From positions 424,456 through 488,455 of the forward strand of contig JAJDAT010000014.1 of NCBI GenBank assembly GCA_029261715.1: a stretch of DNA of 64,000 nucleotides, written 5' to 3'. Shown one piece after another: positions 54,780 through 64,000 of the stretch. The stretch comes from Nitrospinia bacterium. GTDB lineage: Bacteria > Nitrospinota > Nitrospinia > Nitrospinales > JAJDAT01. The translations under genes were made by a program, and so were the position numbers. The first letter of the stretch is position 1; every line of letters starts with the position of its first letter. The notes under the pieces are model-generated. The model ran no database searches. It saw nothing but the letters and a program-made list of their open reading frames with translations, and was not told where the DNA came from.

Positions 54780-57700
54780 TCAACTTTGTTCTGCCAAGAC
54801 TGATTCTTCTTCAACTGTCTCATTTTCTTCCGAAGTTTCCAACTCAGGCTGCTCTATTTGGATGCCAGCATACGCTCTGCAGCCCGTTCCAGCCGGAATT
54901 AATCGACCCATAATCACGTTTTCTTTTAAACCAACCAATCTATCCTCTTTACCGCTAACCGCAACTTCAGTTAACACTCTTGTTGTTTCCTGAAAAGATG
55001 CCGCAGAAATAAAACTCTCGGTACTTAGAGAAGACTTAGTTATTCCCAGCAAAACAGGAATTCCTTTTGCCGGTCGACCGCCATCTTTAATACTTTGTTG
55101 GTTTTTCTCATTAAATACTTTTTTAGTAATTTGCTCGCCAAGGAGAAAATTAGTATCCCCAGGATCTTCAATAATTAAGTGACGCAACATTTGTCTAACA
55201 ATAACTTCAATGTGTTTGTCATTAATCGTTACACCCTGAAGACGATATACCTCTTGAACTTCATTAACTAAGTATTTTTGCAGTTCATTTTCGCCTAAAA
55301 CCTTTAGAATATCATGCGGGTTTGAAGCGCCATCCATCAAAGCTTCCCCAGCAACAACCCGATCTCCTTCATGAACATTGATATGCTTACCTAAAGGAAT
55401 AAGATAATCGCACTCTTCCCCCGTATCACTGACAACTATAACCTTTCTCATTCCCTTTACAAATCCGCCCATCTTTACAACGCCGGAAATTTCAGAGACA
55501 GTCGCCTGTTCATGAGGCTTTCTGGCCTCAAAAAGCTCTGCAACACGAGGTAAACCACCAGTGATATCTTTGGTTTTAGCTGTTTCACGAGGAATTTTAG
55601 CAATAACATCACCAGCAAAAACACTTTCACCCTCGCCAACGTTAACATGAGCTCCCGCAGGTAATAAATAAGGTCTGTGAACTTCGGCACTTTCGTTTTT
55701 TATGATAATTCGAGGTTGTTTCTTTTCATCACGATGACTGATGATAATTTTGGAAGAAAGACCTGTGATTTCATCAAAGTCTTCCTTCATCGTTATACCC
55801 TCAACGATATCTTCAAACTCAACCGTTCCAGATTGAGCAGTCAATATAGAGTTTGTATAAGGATCCCACTCAATTAATTCGTGACCTTTTTGAACATCTT
55901 GACCTTCAGTCACTAATAATTTCGCCCCATATATCACTTGATATTTTTCTTTTTCTCGGCCATTTTCATCTTGAATAACCAGGCTTCCATTACGGTTCAT
56001 TACTATAATTTCACCGCGCTGGCTCTTAATCGTTTTCAAACCGATATAGCTAACAATCCCACCCTTTTTGGCAGACATAGTCGTTTGCTCTACAACTCGA
56101 CTCGCGGTTCCACCAATATGGAATGTTCTCATTGTCAGCTGAGTCCCTGGCTCTCCAATAGACTGAGCGGCAATAACTCCAACAGGTTCGCCAATTTCAG
56201 CCCAGTCGCCAGACGCTAAGTTTCGACCATAACACTTAATACACAGTCCACTTTTGGATTCACAAGTTAAACCTGATCGAATTCTCACTTTTTCAATACC
56301 AGCATTATCAATGATCTCAATCGCTTCCTCATCAATCATTGCGTTAGCTTCAATCAAAACTTCTTCAGTGAAAGGATCATAAAGAGGCTCTAAAGTGGTT
56401 CGACCTAAAATTCTCTCGCCAAGAGGTTGAATGATTTCTCCAGCTTCAACCAGGGCAAAAACAGTAATTCCATTTAAAGTACCGCAATCGTCTTCCTGGA
56501 TAATAATATCTTGAACAACATCGACTAAACGACGCGTTAAGTAACCCGAGTTTGCAGTTTTTAATGCCGTATCCGCCAAACCTTTACGGGCTCCATGAGT
56601 CGAAATGAAGTACTGAATTACCGATAAGCCTTCTTTAAAGTTTGCGGTAATTGGAGTTTCAATAATTTCTCCAGAGGGTTTAGCCATCAAACCGCGCATT
56701 CCCGCCAATTGTCTAATTTGCTGAGAACTGCCTCTAGCTCCCGAGTCGGCCATAATAAAAATTGAATTAAAATCTTTTTTCAATTTTCCAGTAACAACAT
56801 TTTCGTCGTCATCTTCCAACTCTCGGAACATTTCCTCCGAAACTTTCTCCGTTACATGCGCCCAAATATCAATAACCTTATTATATCTTTCTCCGTTTGT
56901 AATCAACCCATCTCGATACTGATTAAATACCTTCAATACTTCTTGGCGGGCCTTTTCAACGAGATCGTTTTTAGCGTCTGGAATTTTCATATGATCAATT
57001 GAAATGGTAATTCCAGCTTCAGTTGCATACTTAAAACCTAACTCCTTAACATCGTCTAAAAGAGCAACAGTTTTCTCTCTACCCACTTGCTTAAACGATA
57101 TCGATATCAAATTGGACAATGTTTTCTTATCCAACTGTCGATTAACAAGCGAGAAAGGTAACTCCTTTGGCATTACATCGTAAAGAAGCACTCTTCCAGT
57201 AGTAGTTTTTTGAAGCCTTCCTTCAACATTCACCATAATCATGGCCTGAAGATCAAGTTCCTCAGCATCGAACGCACATCTAACTTCTGTCGAATTTGAA
57301 AAAACTTTTCCCTCGCCTTTTACATCCCCTCGCACTTTACTCATATAGTAACAACCAAGGACAATATCCTGAGTTGGAACAGCTATAGGCCAACCACTTG
57401 CAGGAGACAAAACATTGTTTGGAGAAAGCATTAACAATTTAGCTTCAGTTTGAGCTTCCATAGACAAAGGAACATGAACAGCCATTTGATCGCCGTCAAA
57501 ATCAGCATTAAATGCAGTACAAACCAAAGGATGAATCCTAATTGCCTTACCTTCAATTAAAACAGGCTCAAATGCCTGTATTCCCAAGCGATGCAAAGTC
57601 GGAGCTCGGTTCAACAACACAGGATGCTTATGAACGACCTCCTCCAAAACCTCCCAAACTTCAGGCCTTTCCATCTCAACCATTTTTTTAGCGGTTTTAA

Positions 57701-58877
57701 TGGTTGTCACATAACCTTTTTGCTCTAATCGGTTAAAGATAAAGGGTTTAAATAACTCTAAAGCCATCTTTTTCGGAAGACCACATTGATGAAACTTTAA
57801 CTCTGGACCAACAACAATTACGGATCGTCCAGAATAGTCGACACGCTTTCCTAAAAGATTTTGACGGAACCGTCCCTGCTTACCCTTCAACATATCGCTA
57901 AGAGATTTCAAAGGTCTCTTATTTGTCCCTCGTAATGTTCTTCCTCTTCGACCATTATCGAATAACGCAGAAACAGCTTCTTGAAGCATACGCTTTTCAT
58001 TTCGTATAATTATTTGAGGAGCCTTTAACTCCTGCAAACGCTTTAACCGGTTATTTCTGTTGATAACTCGACGGTAGAGATCGTTCAGATCTGAAGTAGC
58101 GAAACGACCGCCATCAAGCGGAACTAAAGGTCGAAGCTCTGGAGGAATAACTGGAATAACTTTTAAAATCATCCATTCAGGACGATTTCCAGATTTTCTG
58201 AAAGACTCAATAATTTTTAGTCTTTTGGCTATCTTCTTCTTATTTAAAACAGAATTGGTGGTTATCATTTCCTCTTTGAGCTGAGGAGCCAATTCATCCA
58301 ATTGGAGGTTTTTTAGCAATTCATATACTGCTTCAGCCCCAATCATAACCTTCAAAGTATCGGCAAACTCCAACTCTGCTCCCCGAAACTCTTCTTCAGT
58401 TAATAATTGACCTAATTTGAATTCTGATTCACCTGGTTCAGTTACAACATAGTTTTCAAAATAAATAATTCGCTCTAAATCTTTCAAGGTCAGGTCTAAA
58501 ATATGACCAATACGACTAGGCAACCCCTTAAAAAACCAAATATGAGCAACAGGACTCGCGAGCTCAATATGCCCCAATCGCTCGCGACGAACCTTCGAAA
58601 GGATGACCTCAACTCCGCACTTCTCGCAGACCACCCCCTTATGCTTCATCCGCTTATATTTTCCGCAATTACATTCCCAATCCTTTACGGGACCAAAAAT
58701 TTTGGCACAAAACAACCCGTCTCTCTCAGGCTTAAAGGTCCGATAGTTAATGGTTTCCGGTTTCTTAACTTCACCATAAGACCAAGATCTTATTTTGTCC
58801 GGAGAAGCAATCCGTATGCGAATTGCGTCAAACATGATCGGATTTTTCGGCTTTTCAAAAAAATTTAAACCGTCCAC
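54780..58877 (-). CDS. rpoC: RNA polymerase beta' subunit
   Basis: This protein has 1365 residues. The N-terminal zinc site is [20 protein letters not shown], and the catalytic magnesium motif is NADFDGD in [20 protein letters not shown]. The bridge-helix region is [19 protein letters not shown], and the second zinc site lies in [15 protein letters not shown]. The protein looks like the deltaproteobacterial/Nitrospinota type, matching RpoA and the C-terminal half of RpoB but not the right end of the window. The AT-rich 168 bp after it contain short inverted repeats (for example CTTTGAA-A-TTCAAAG) but no clear terminator. Confidence 0.97.
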   Translation of the reverse strand: MDGLNFFEKPKNPIMFDAIRIRIASPDKIRSWSYGEVKKPETINYRTFKPERDGLFCAKIFGPVKDWECNCGKYKRMKHKGVVCEKCGVEVILSKVRRERLGHIELASPVAHIWFFKGLPSRIGHILDLTLKDLERIIYFENYVVTEPGESEFKLGQLLTEEEFRGAELEFADTLKVMIGAEAVYELLKNLQLDELAPQLKEEMITTNSVLNKKKIAKRLKIIESFRKSGNRPEWMILKVIPVIPPELRPLVPLDGGRFATSDLNDLYRRVINRNNRLKRLQELKAPQIIIRNEKRMLQEAVSALFDNGRRGRTLRGTNKRPLKSLSDMLKGKQGRFRQNLLGKRVDYSGRSVIVVGPELKFHQCGLPKKMALELFKPFIFNRLEQKGYVTTIKTAKKMVEMERPEVWEVLEEVVHKHPVLLNRAPTLHRLGIQAFEPVLIEGKAIRIHPLVCTAFNADFDGDQMAVHVPLSMEAQTEAKLLMLSPNNVLSPASGWPIAVPTQDIVLGCYYMSKVRGDVKGEGKVFSNSTEVRCAFDAEELDLQAMIMVNVEGRLQKTTTGRVLLYDVMPKELPFSLVNRQLDKKTLSNLISISFKQVGREKTVALLDDVKELGFKYATEAGITISIDHMKIPDAKNDLVEKARQEVLKVFNQYRDGLITNGERYNKVIDIWAHVTEKVSEEMFRELEDDDENVVTGKLKKDFNSIFIMADSGARGSSQQIRQLAGMRGLMAKPSGEIIETPITANFKEGLSVIQYFISTHGARKGLADTALKTANSGYLTRRLVDVVQDIIIQEDDCGTLNGITVFALVEAGEIIQPLGERILGRTTLEPLYDPFTEEVLIEANAMIDEEAIEIIDNAGIEKVRIRSGLTCESKSGLCIKCYGRNLASGDWAEIGEPVGVIAAQSIGEPGTQLTMRTFHIGGTASRVVEQTTMSAKKGGIVSYIGLKTIKSQRGEIIVMNRNGSLVIQDENGREKEKYQVIYGAKLLVTEGQDVQKGHELIEWDPYTNSILTAQSGTVEFEDIVEGITMKEDFDEITGLSSKIIISHRDEKKQPRIIIKNESAEVHRPYLLPAGAHVNVGEGESVFAGDVIAKIPRETAKTKDITGGLPRVAELFEARKPHEQATVSEISGVVKMGGFVKGMRKVIVVSDTGEECDYLIPLGKHINVHEGDRVVAGEALMDGASNPHDILKVLGENELQKYLVNEVQEVYRLQGVTINDKHIEVIVRQMLRHLIIEDPGDTNFLLGEQITKKVFNEKNQQSIKDGGRPAKGIPVLLGITKSSLSTESFISAASFQETTRVLTEVAVSGKEDRLVGLKENVIMGRLIPAGTGCRAYAGIQIEQPELETSEENETVEEESVLAEQS

Positions 58878-58942
58878 GTAAATTTTCTCCCGAATTAAAT
58901 TGCGGCTTTCAAACTATTGCCGATAAGGATATATCAGTTAAC

Positions 58943-61900
58943 TTATTTAGATGCGTCGATCAACTCAACATCTAATCCCAAACTCTGCAACTCTTTAACT
59001 AAAACATTAAAAGATTCTGGCAAACTTGGGTTTAAATTGGTGTCTCCTTTGACGATCGCTTCGTACATTCTCTTACGACCTTCAACATCATCAGACTTAA
59101 CCGTTAACATTTCTTGTAAAGTATATGCAGCTCCATAAGCCTCCAACGCCCAAACCTCCATCTCACCCAGTCTTTGTCCTCCAAACTGAGCTTTACCTCC
59201 GAGAGGTTGTTGAGTAACTAACGAATAAGGCCCTGTAGATCTTGCATGAATTTTATCGTCGACCAAATGATGCAACTTCATCATATATATATAGCCAACC
59301 ATTACTTTCTGACGAAAACCTACCCCACTACGACCATCTGTTAGAGCGACCTCGCCAGAAGGAGAACATCCAGACTTAACCAACATCTCTCTCACTTCTG
59401 CTTCAGGAACCCCTTCGAATACAGGACTAGCAACGTGAAATCCGCTAGCCTTAGCAGCCATCCCCAAGTTAGTCTCTAAAATTTGACCAACATTCATTCG
59501 GGAAGGCACACCCAAAGGATTCAAAATCAGCTCAATAGGCCTACCATCGTCCATGTAAGGCATATCTTCTTCAGGCAATATTTTAGCTACGACACCTTTA
59601 TTACCATGCCGACCCGCCATTTTATCGCCAACTTGCAATTTTCGTTTCATCGCGACGAAGACCTTAACCAACTTAATAACGCCAGGAGATAAATCGTCGC
59701 CCTTCTTCAACTTAGTAATTTTCTCGTCAATCAAACTGTCAAGAATACCGACTTGCTCTCTACAGTTATTAAATATCTCTGTAGCCAAATCGGCGTCAAC
59801 CTCTTTAGAAGTCAGCTTTACCAAATCTTTAGACTTTAAACCGTTCAATAAATCTTCAGTATATTTACTACCTTTTTTAACTTCAATATCCTCAAAAGAA
59901 ATAGAAGCTGAAGCCGTTTTATCCAAAAACACGTCTCGTAAACGGTTCTCGGTCTCGGATTCAACAATTCTAATTTCTTCGTTGAAATCTTTTTTTATTT
60001 TAGTAATTTCCTCTTCTTCAATCGCAAGAGTCCGGCTGTCTTTATCAATGCCCTTTCGAGAAAAAACCTTAACATCAATAACCGTTCCTTGAATTCCCGG
60101 AGGAACACGCAAAGAAGTATCTTTAACATCGCCAGCCTTTTCTCCAAATATGGCCTTAAGCAGCTTTTCTTCAGGACTAAGCTGAGTCTCGCCTTTTGGA
60201 GTAATTTTACCGACAAGAATATCGTTTGATTTGACGCTAGCACCAATACGAATAATTCCACTCTCATCGAGATCTTTTAAAGCATCTTCCCCGACATTAG
60301 AAATATCGCGAGTAATTTCCTCTTTACCCTGCTTAGTGTCTCTAGCTTCAACTTCAAATTCCTCGATATGGACAGAAGTAAAAATATCTTCTTTTACCGA
60401 TTTTTCGCTAAGAATAATCGCATCTTCAAAGTTATAGCCTTCCCAAGGCATAAAGGCGACCAACATATTTCTACCTAGAGCCAACTCACCGCAATCAGTG
60501 GAAGGACCATCGGCGATAACTTCGCCCTTTTCAACTTTTTGACCCGTAACAACTAATGGTTTTTGATTGATACAAGTATTCTGATTAGAACGTTGATACT
60601 TATAAAGAGAATAAATATCTACCTTAGATCCAAGAAACTGATCTTTCTTATTTCTACTTTTCTTATCAGCACGAATAACAATCCGAGAAGAATCAGCGCT
60701 AATAACCTCGCCCTTATTCTCAGCAACAATAACAGCCCCAGAATCTCGAGCAACAATAGCCTCCATCCCAGTACCAACCAAAGGAGCCTGAGTAACCAAA
60801 AGAGGAACAGCTTGTCGCTGCATATTGGAACCCATGAGCGCACGGTTAGCATCATCATTTTCCAAGAAAGGAATAAGTGCCGTTGCAACTGATACCATTT
60901 GTTTTGGTGATACATCAATAAAATCAATAGCTTCTGGAGTAGACATTACATTCTCACCGTTTGCACGACAAGAAACAAAATCTGAAACAAACTTCCCTTT
61001 ATCATCAATTTCTGCATTTGCCTGTGCAATAGTATATTTTCCTTCTTCCATTGCCGACATATAAACAACTTCATCTGTCATTTTACCATCATTAACACGA
61101 CGATATGGACTCTCAATAAAGCCGTATTTATTAACCTCAGCATAAGTAGACAGAGAATTAATCAAACCAATATTTGGCCCCTCAGGGGTTTCAATCGGGC
61201 AAATACGACCATAGTGAGTTGTATGTACATCACGAACTTCAAATCCAGCACGCTCACGAGTTAGACCACCTGGCCCAAGAGCCGACAAACGCCTTTTGTG
61301 AGTTACCTCAGATAAAGGATTTGTTTGGTCCATAAATTGTGATAGTTGCGATGAGCCAAAAAACTCACGCACAGATGATGCAACAGGTTTAGAATTAATC
61401 AAATCATGTGGCATAACAGTATTAATATCTACAGAGCCAATACGTTCTTTAATTGCACGTTCCATACGCAACAATCCCAAATGGAATTGGTTTTCCATTA
61501 ATTCCCCAACAGATCTTACACGTCTATTGCCAAGGTGATCAATATCATCAACTTCACCTTTTCCGCCTTTAAGACCTAAAAGAACATCAAGTATAGACAT
61601 GATATCTTCTTTACGTAAAATACGAAGTTGGTCGTCTGTCTCCATATCTAGCCTAGCATTCATTTTTACTCGACCTACAGCAGATAAATCATAGCGTTCT
61701 TCATCAAAGAACAGACTTTGGAACATAGCATCAGCAGACTCAACTGTTGGTGGCTCACCAGGGCGCATAACACGATAAATATCCATTAATGCTTCTTCTC
61801 TACTAGAGCATTTATCTACAGCTAAAGTATTACGAATATAAGGCCCCGCATTAATACCATCAATTGATAAGATATCTATCTTATCCAGAACAATTTTATC

Positions 61901-63004
61901 AATTGTTTTAAATGATTTTTTATCAAGCTCTTCACCTGCATCAAAAATTATCTCGCCTGTTTTTTCATCTATAATATCATGGGCAACGAATGCTCCAAAT
62001 AACTCTTCTGTTGTCACAACTTGCTCTGTCATACCGCCTTCAACAAGTTTTTTTGCTTTACGAGCAACAACCTTTGTTCCAGCCTCAAGCACCACTTTAC
62101 CAGTTTTTGCATCGACTAAATCATAAGATAATTTTGAACCTTGGTAACGATTAACATCAAAAGCACAAACCCAACCATCAACCGTTTTAGTATAACTAAC
62201 GGTATCATAGAAAAGATTTAAAATATCTTGCTTTAACATGCTTGAAATTTCACTCATTTCAACAGTTTCGCCATTTTCAATTTGCTTCGCACGGTACTCC
62301 GCAGATTTATCATCGTCCATAGCCATCAACAAAGTTGTAACTGGCAGTTTACGACGACGGTCAATTCTAACATTTAAAATATCTTTAGAATCAAACTCAA
62401 AATCAAGCCATGACCCACGATAAGGGATAACCCTAGCTGCAAATAAATATTTACCCGATGAATGCGTTTTACCATGATCATGATCAAAGAAAACCCCTGG
62501 GCTACGGTGCATTTGTGAAACGATAACACGTTCAGTACCATTAACTACGAATGTTCCATTCTCTGTCATCAAAGGCATATCTACCATATAAACATCTTGT
62601 TCTTTAATGTCATGTATGGATCTAAGCCCTGTGTCTTCATCAATATCAAATACAGTTAAACGTAGCGTTACACGCAATGGTGCAGCATAGTTCATATCAC
62701 GTTGCTTACATTCTTCAACATCGTACTTAGGTTCTTCTAATGTATAGCGAATAAAATCAACTTCTGCACGTTCAGAAAAATCACGAATAGGAAAGATTGT
62801 ACTGAATGCTTCCTGCAATCCTTCGTTTAAACGCTGACTTGCTGGAGTATCCATTTGCAAGAACTTCTCATAAGAGCTACGTTGAACTTCAATCAGATTA
62901 GGCATCTGACAAATTTCTTCGATTTTCCCAAAACTACGACGAACCCGCTTACGTCCCGTGAAACTATGATTAACAGATTGAATCGCTGATTTTTTTGCAC
63001 TCAT
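58943..63004 (-). CDS. rpoB: RNA polymerase beta subunit, mosaic sequence
   Basis: This 1353-residue frame is intact from a standard start ([20 protein letters not shown]) to the usual C-terminal clamp ([20 protein letters not shown]). Residues 1 to about 720 read as alphaproteobacterial RpoB, for example [20 protein letters not shown] and [20 protein letters not shown]. Residues about 730-1353 read as deltaproteobacterial/Nitrospinota-like, for example [18 protein letters not shown]. Arginine codons change from CGT/CGG to CGA/AGA at the same place. The joint falls in the conserved [16 protein letters not shown] near 60,810-60,850. The gene may therefore not exist as such in any organism. It lies 65 bp upstream of rpoC. 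Confidence 0.93.
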   Translation of the reverse strand: MSAKKSAIQSVNHSFTGRKRVRRSFGKIEEICQMPNLIEVQRSSYEKFLQMDTPASQRLNEGLQEAFSTIFPIRDFSERAEVDFIRYTLEEPKYDVEECKQRDMNYAAPLRVTLRLTVFDIDEDTGLRSIHDIKEQDVYMVDMPLMTENGTFVVNGTERVIVSQMHRSPGVFFDHDHGKTHSSGKYLFAARVIPYRGSWLDFEFDSKDILNVRIDRRRKLPVTTLLMAMDDDKSAEYRAKQIENGETVEMSEISSMLKQDILNLFYDTVSYTKTVDGWVCAFDVNRYQGSKLSYDLVDAKTGKVVLEAGTKVVARKAKKLVEGGMTEQVVTTEELFGAFVAHDIIDEKTGEIIFDAGEELDKKSFKTIDKIVLDKIDILSIDGINAGPYIRNTLAVDKCSSREEALMDIYRVMRPGEPPTVESADAMFQSLFFDEERYDLSAVGRVKMNARLDMETDDQLRILRKEDIMSILDVLLGLKGGKGEVDDIDHLGNRRVRSVGELMENQFHLGLLRMERAIKERIGSVDINTVMPHDLINSKPVASSVREFFGSSQLSQFMDQTNPLSEVTHKRRLSALGPGGLTRERAGFEVRDVHTTHYGRICPIETPEGPNIGLINSLSTYAEVNKYGFIESPYRRVNDGKMTDEVVYMSAMEEGKYTIAQANAEIDDKGKFVSDFVSCRANGENVMSTPEAIDFIDVSPKQMVSVATALIPFLENDDANRALMGSNMQRQAVPLLVTQAPLVGTGMEAIVARDSGAVIVAENKGEVISADSSRIVIRADKKSRNKKDQFLGSKVDIYSLYKYQRSNQNTCINQKPLVVTGQKVEKGEVIADGPSTDCGELALGRNMLVAFMPWEGYNFEDAIILSEKSVKEDIFTSVHIEEFEVEARDTKQGKEEITRDISNVGEDALKDLDESGIIRIGASVKSNDILVGKITPKGETQLSPEEKLLKAIFGEKAGDVKDTSLRVPPGIQGTVIDVKVFSRKGIDKDSRTLAIEEEEITKIKKDFNEEIRIVESETENRLRDVFLDKTASASISFEDIEVKKGSKYTEDLLNGLKSKDLVKLTSKEVDADLATEIFNNCREQVGILDSLIDEKITKLKKGDDLSPGVIKLVKVFVAMKRKLQVGDKMAGRHGNKGVVAKILPEEDMPYMDDGRPIELILNPLGVPSRMNVGQILETNLGMAAKASGFHVASPVFEGVPEAEVREMLVKSGCSPSGEVALTDGRSGVGFRQKVMVGYIYMMKLHHLVDDKIHARSTGPYSLVTQQPLGGKAQFGGQRLGEMEVWALEAYGAAYTLQEMLTVKSDDVEGRKRMYEAIVKGDTNLNPSLPESFNVLVKELQSLGLDVELIDASK
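60810..60850. other. Probable join between two different genomes within rpoB
   Basis: Arg721 (60842-60844) uses CGT as does the sequence to its right; Arg730 (60815-60817) uses CGA as does the sequence to its left. Between them the encoded ALMGSNMQ is near-universal in RpoB, which gives a short identical DNA stretch where reads of two organisms could be merged or where recombination could occur. Confidence 0.7.
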
Positions 63005-63106
63005 GTTTTTTTCCTTTTCTGCAACACTGAAAGACTTAAAATAAAGACCTTTTTTCTTAAAAATAAACTAAATAATGCTCTCCCCAGAACATAGAACAGA
63101 GAAAGG

Positions 63107-63131
63107 GGCAACAAGAAAAACTCCCGTTGCC
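63107..63131 (-). promoter_or_regulatory. Hairpin between rplL and rpoB, possible attenuator
   Basis: GGCAAC (63107-63112) and GTTGCC (63126-63131) form a perfect 6-bp stem in the 170 bp leader of rpoB. A partial terminator or RNA-processing site is known at this place in other bacteria. No T-run follows the stem on the - strand, so strong termination is unlikely. Confidence 0.3.
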
Positions 63132-63174
63132 ACACTTTCATAACTGTTATCTACAAAAAACTATACACAAACTA

Positions 63175-63546
63175 CTATTTCAATTCTATAGTTGCGCCAG
63201 CTTCTTCTAGTTTTTTCTTCAATTCTTCAGCTTCTGATTTAGGTGCTCCCTCTTTAATAGCTTTAGGTGCACTTTCTACTAATTCTTTTGCTTCTTTCAA
63301 GCCTAAGCCTGTGATATTACGAACTTCTTTAATCACGTTGATTTTCTTGTCACCAACAGCAGCTAGAACAACATCAAACTCAGTTTTTTCTTCTGCAGCA
63401 GCAGTATCTCCGCCGCCAACAGCTGCAACAGCAACTGGTGCAGCTGCAGAAACGCCCCACTTTTCTTCCAACATTGTAGAAAGTTCTGCTGCTTCCATTA
63501 CAGATAGTTCAGATAGATTATCAACGATTTTTGCTAAATCAGCCAT
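63175..63546 (-). CDS. rplL: 50S ribosomal protein L7/L12, alphaproteobacterial type
   Basis: This protein has 123 residues: [20 protein letters not shown] at the N-terminal dimer domain, an Ala/Gly-rich hinge ([18 protein letters not shown]), and the C-terminal factor-binding domain [20 protein letters not shown]. The sequence closely follows the alphaproteobacterial pattern ([18 protein letters not shown]), as does the RpoB N-terminus next to it. It recruits translation factors to the ribosomal stalk. It is 95 bp after rplJ. Confidence 0.96.
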   Translation of the reverse strand: MADLAKIVDNLSELSVMEAAELSTMLEEKWGVSAAAPVAVAAVGGGDTAAAEEKTEFDVVLAAVGDKKINVIKEVRNITGLGLKEAKELVESAPKAIKEGAPKSEAEELKKKLEEAGATIELK

Positions 63547-63641
63547 TTTAGATTTCTCCTTTAGTTTAAATTAATTTATTAACATTTTTACTTTATTACT
63601 TAACTTCTTTTAGTGCGTATTCACTCATAAATTGGTATTCA

Positions 63642-64000
63642 CTACTCACCTTTATCCGCATATGCGCCAATAACACGAGCAACCTGAGTAGCAGGTGCTT
63701 GCATAATTGTTGCGATACGTGTAGCAGGTGTAGAAATCATACCAATCAGTTTTCCACGCAATTCGTCCAAAGATGGAAGTTTAGCCAATGCTTCAACAGC
63801 TTCTTTGTCGAGCAACTGCCCGCCCAAAGAGCCACCAAGAATAACAAACTTATCATTCTCTTTAGCATAGCTATATGCAACTTTCGCTGCCGCAACAGGA
63901 TCTTGAGAAGTTGCAGCACCAGTTGGCCCTGCTAACATATCTTTCAGATTTTCAAATTGCGTTCCCTCTAATGCACGTTTTGCAAGAGTGTTTTTCGTCA
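63642..64000 (-). CDS. rplJ: 50S ribosomal protein L10, N-terminus beyond the window
   Basis: The frame is open through the right edge of the window; an internal ATG at 63938 is not the start. The visible 119 or so residues include [20 protein letters not shown], then [34 protein letters not shown] and [16 protein letters not shown], an alphaproteobacterial-type L10. It anchors the L7/L12 stalk and usually represses its own operon by binding the leader, which lies outside the window. It is the first gene seen of the - strand run. Confidence 0.94.
   Translation of the reverse strand, partial: TKNTLAKRALEGTQFENLKDMLAGPTGAATSQDPVAAAKVAYSYAKENDKFVILGGSLGGQLLDKEAVEALAKLPSLDELRGKLIGMISTPATRIATIMQAPATQVARVIGAYADKGE

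Overview
The window is AT-rich bacterial DNA. Most of it (positions 1 to about 60,810) looks like one Gram-negative genome of the broad deltaproteobacterial/Nitrospinota type. This is judged by eye from the RpoC, RpoB C-terminal, RpoA and ribosomal protein sequences, the zinc-binding adenylate kinase and S14, and sugar-acid polysaccharide genes; no phylogeny was run. From about 60,850 to the right end, the N-terminal half of RpoB, L7/L12 and L10 are of alphaproteobacterial type and arginine codon choice changes (CGT/CGG rather than CGA/AGA). The rpoB gene is therefore a mosaic with its joint in a universally conserved stretch. A chimeric assembly is the simplest explanation, and recombination is the alternative.

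Left region (1-8,360): a signalling cassette on the + strand. It holds two successive sets of von Willebrand A (TerY-like) protein, PP2C phosphatase and protein kinase, which is the TerY-P triad architecture known from comparative genomics. Inserted in the first set is a 719-residue right-handed beta-helix protein with 20 coils of about 23 residues, alternating strictly between two coil types, with a cysteine at the same position in every coil. The second set looks divergent: the phosphatase lacks the DGHG motif, and the kinase resembles Kdo-kinase/RIO-type proteins. The cassette ends at a probable terminator. This is the most unusual biological system in the window.

Middle region (8,360-19,740): a single-domain response regulator; an exported transglutaminase-like/TPR/FGE-like fusion; a small membrane protein; a lone radical SAM protein behind a good sigma-70 promoter; a flavin reductase-like protein; a small lipoprotein; a stand-alone GspE/MshE N-terminal-like protein next to a CHASE2 adenylate cyclase; a glyoxalase; and a phosphomannomutase.

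Polysaccharide region (19,990-33,270): genes on the - strand supply every step from UDP-GlcNAc to UDP-2,3-diacetamido-mannuronic acid. These are the WbpA-like dehydrogenase, a fused WbpB/WbpD protein, the WbpE-like aminotransferase carrying an extra PIN-like domain, and the WbpI-like epimerase. A family-2 glycosyltransferase and two SDR epimerase paralogues lie among them; one SDR lacks the catalytic Tyr and Lys. Two polytopic GT-C-like membrane proteins and a GRDP-like protein follow, then nagZ and a solitary ketosynthase.

Right region (35,800-64,000): an uninterrupted - strand run rplJ-rplL-rpoB-rpoC-rpsL-rpsG-fusA-tuf-rpsJ through the S10, spc and alpha operons to rplQ, ending at a strong hairpin terminator. 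rpmD (L30) and map are absent from their usual places. No tRNA, rRNA, CRISPR array, insertion sequence or phage gene was seen.
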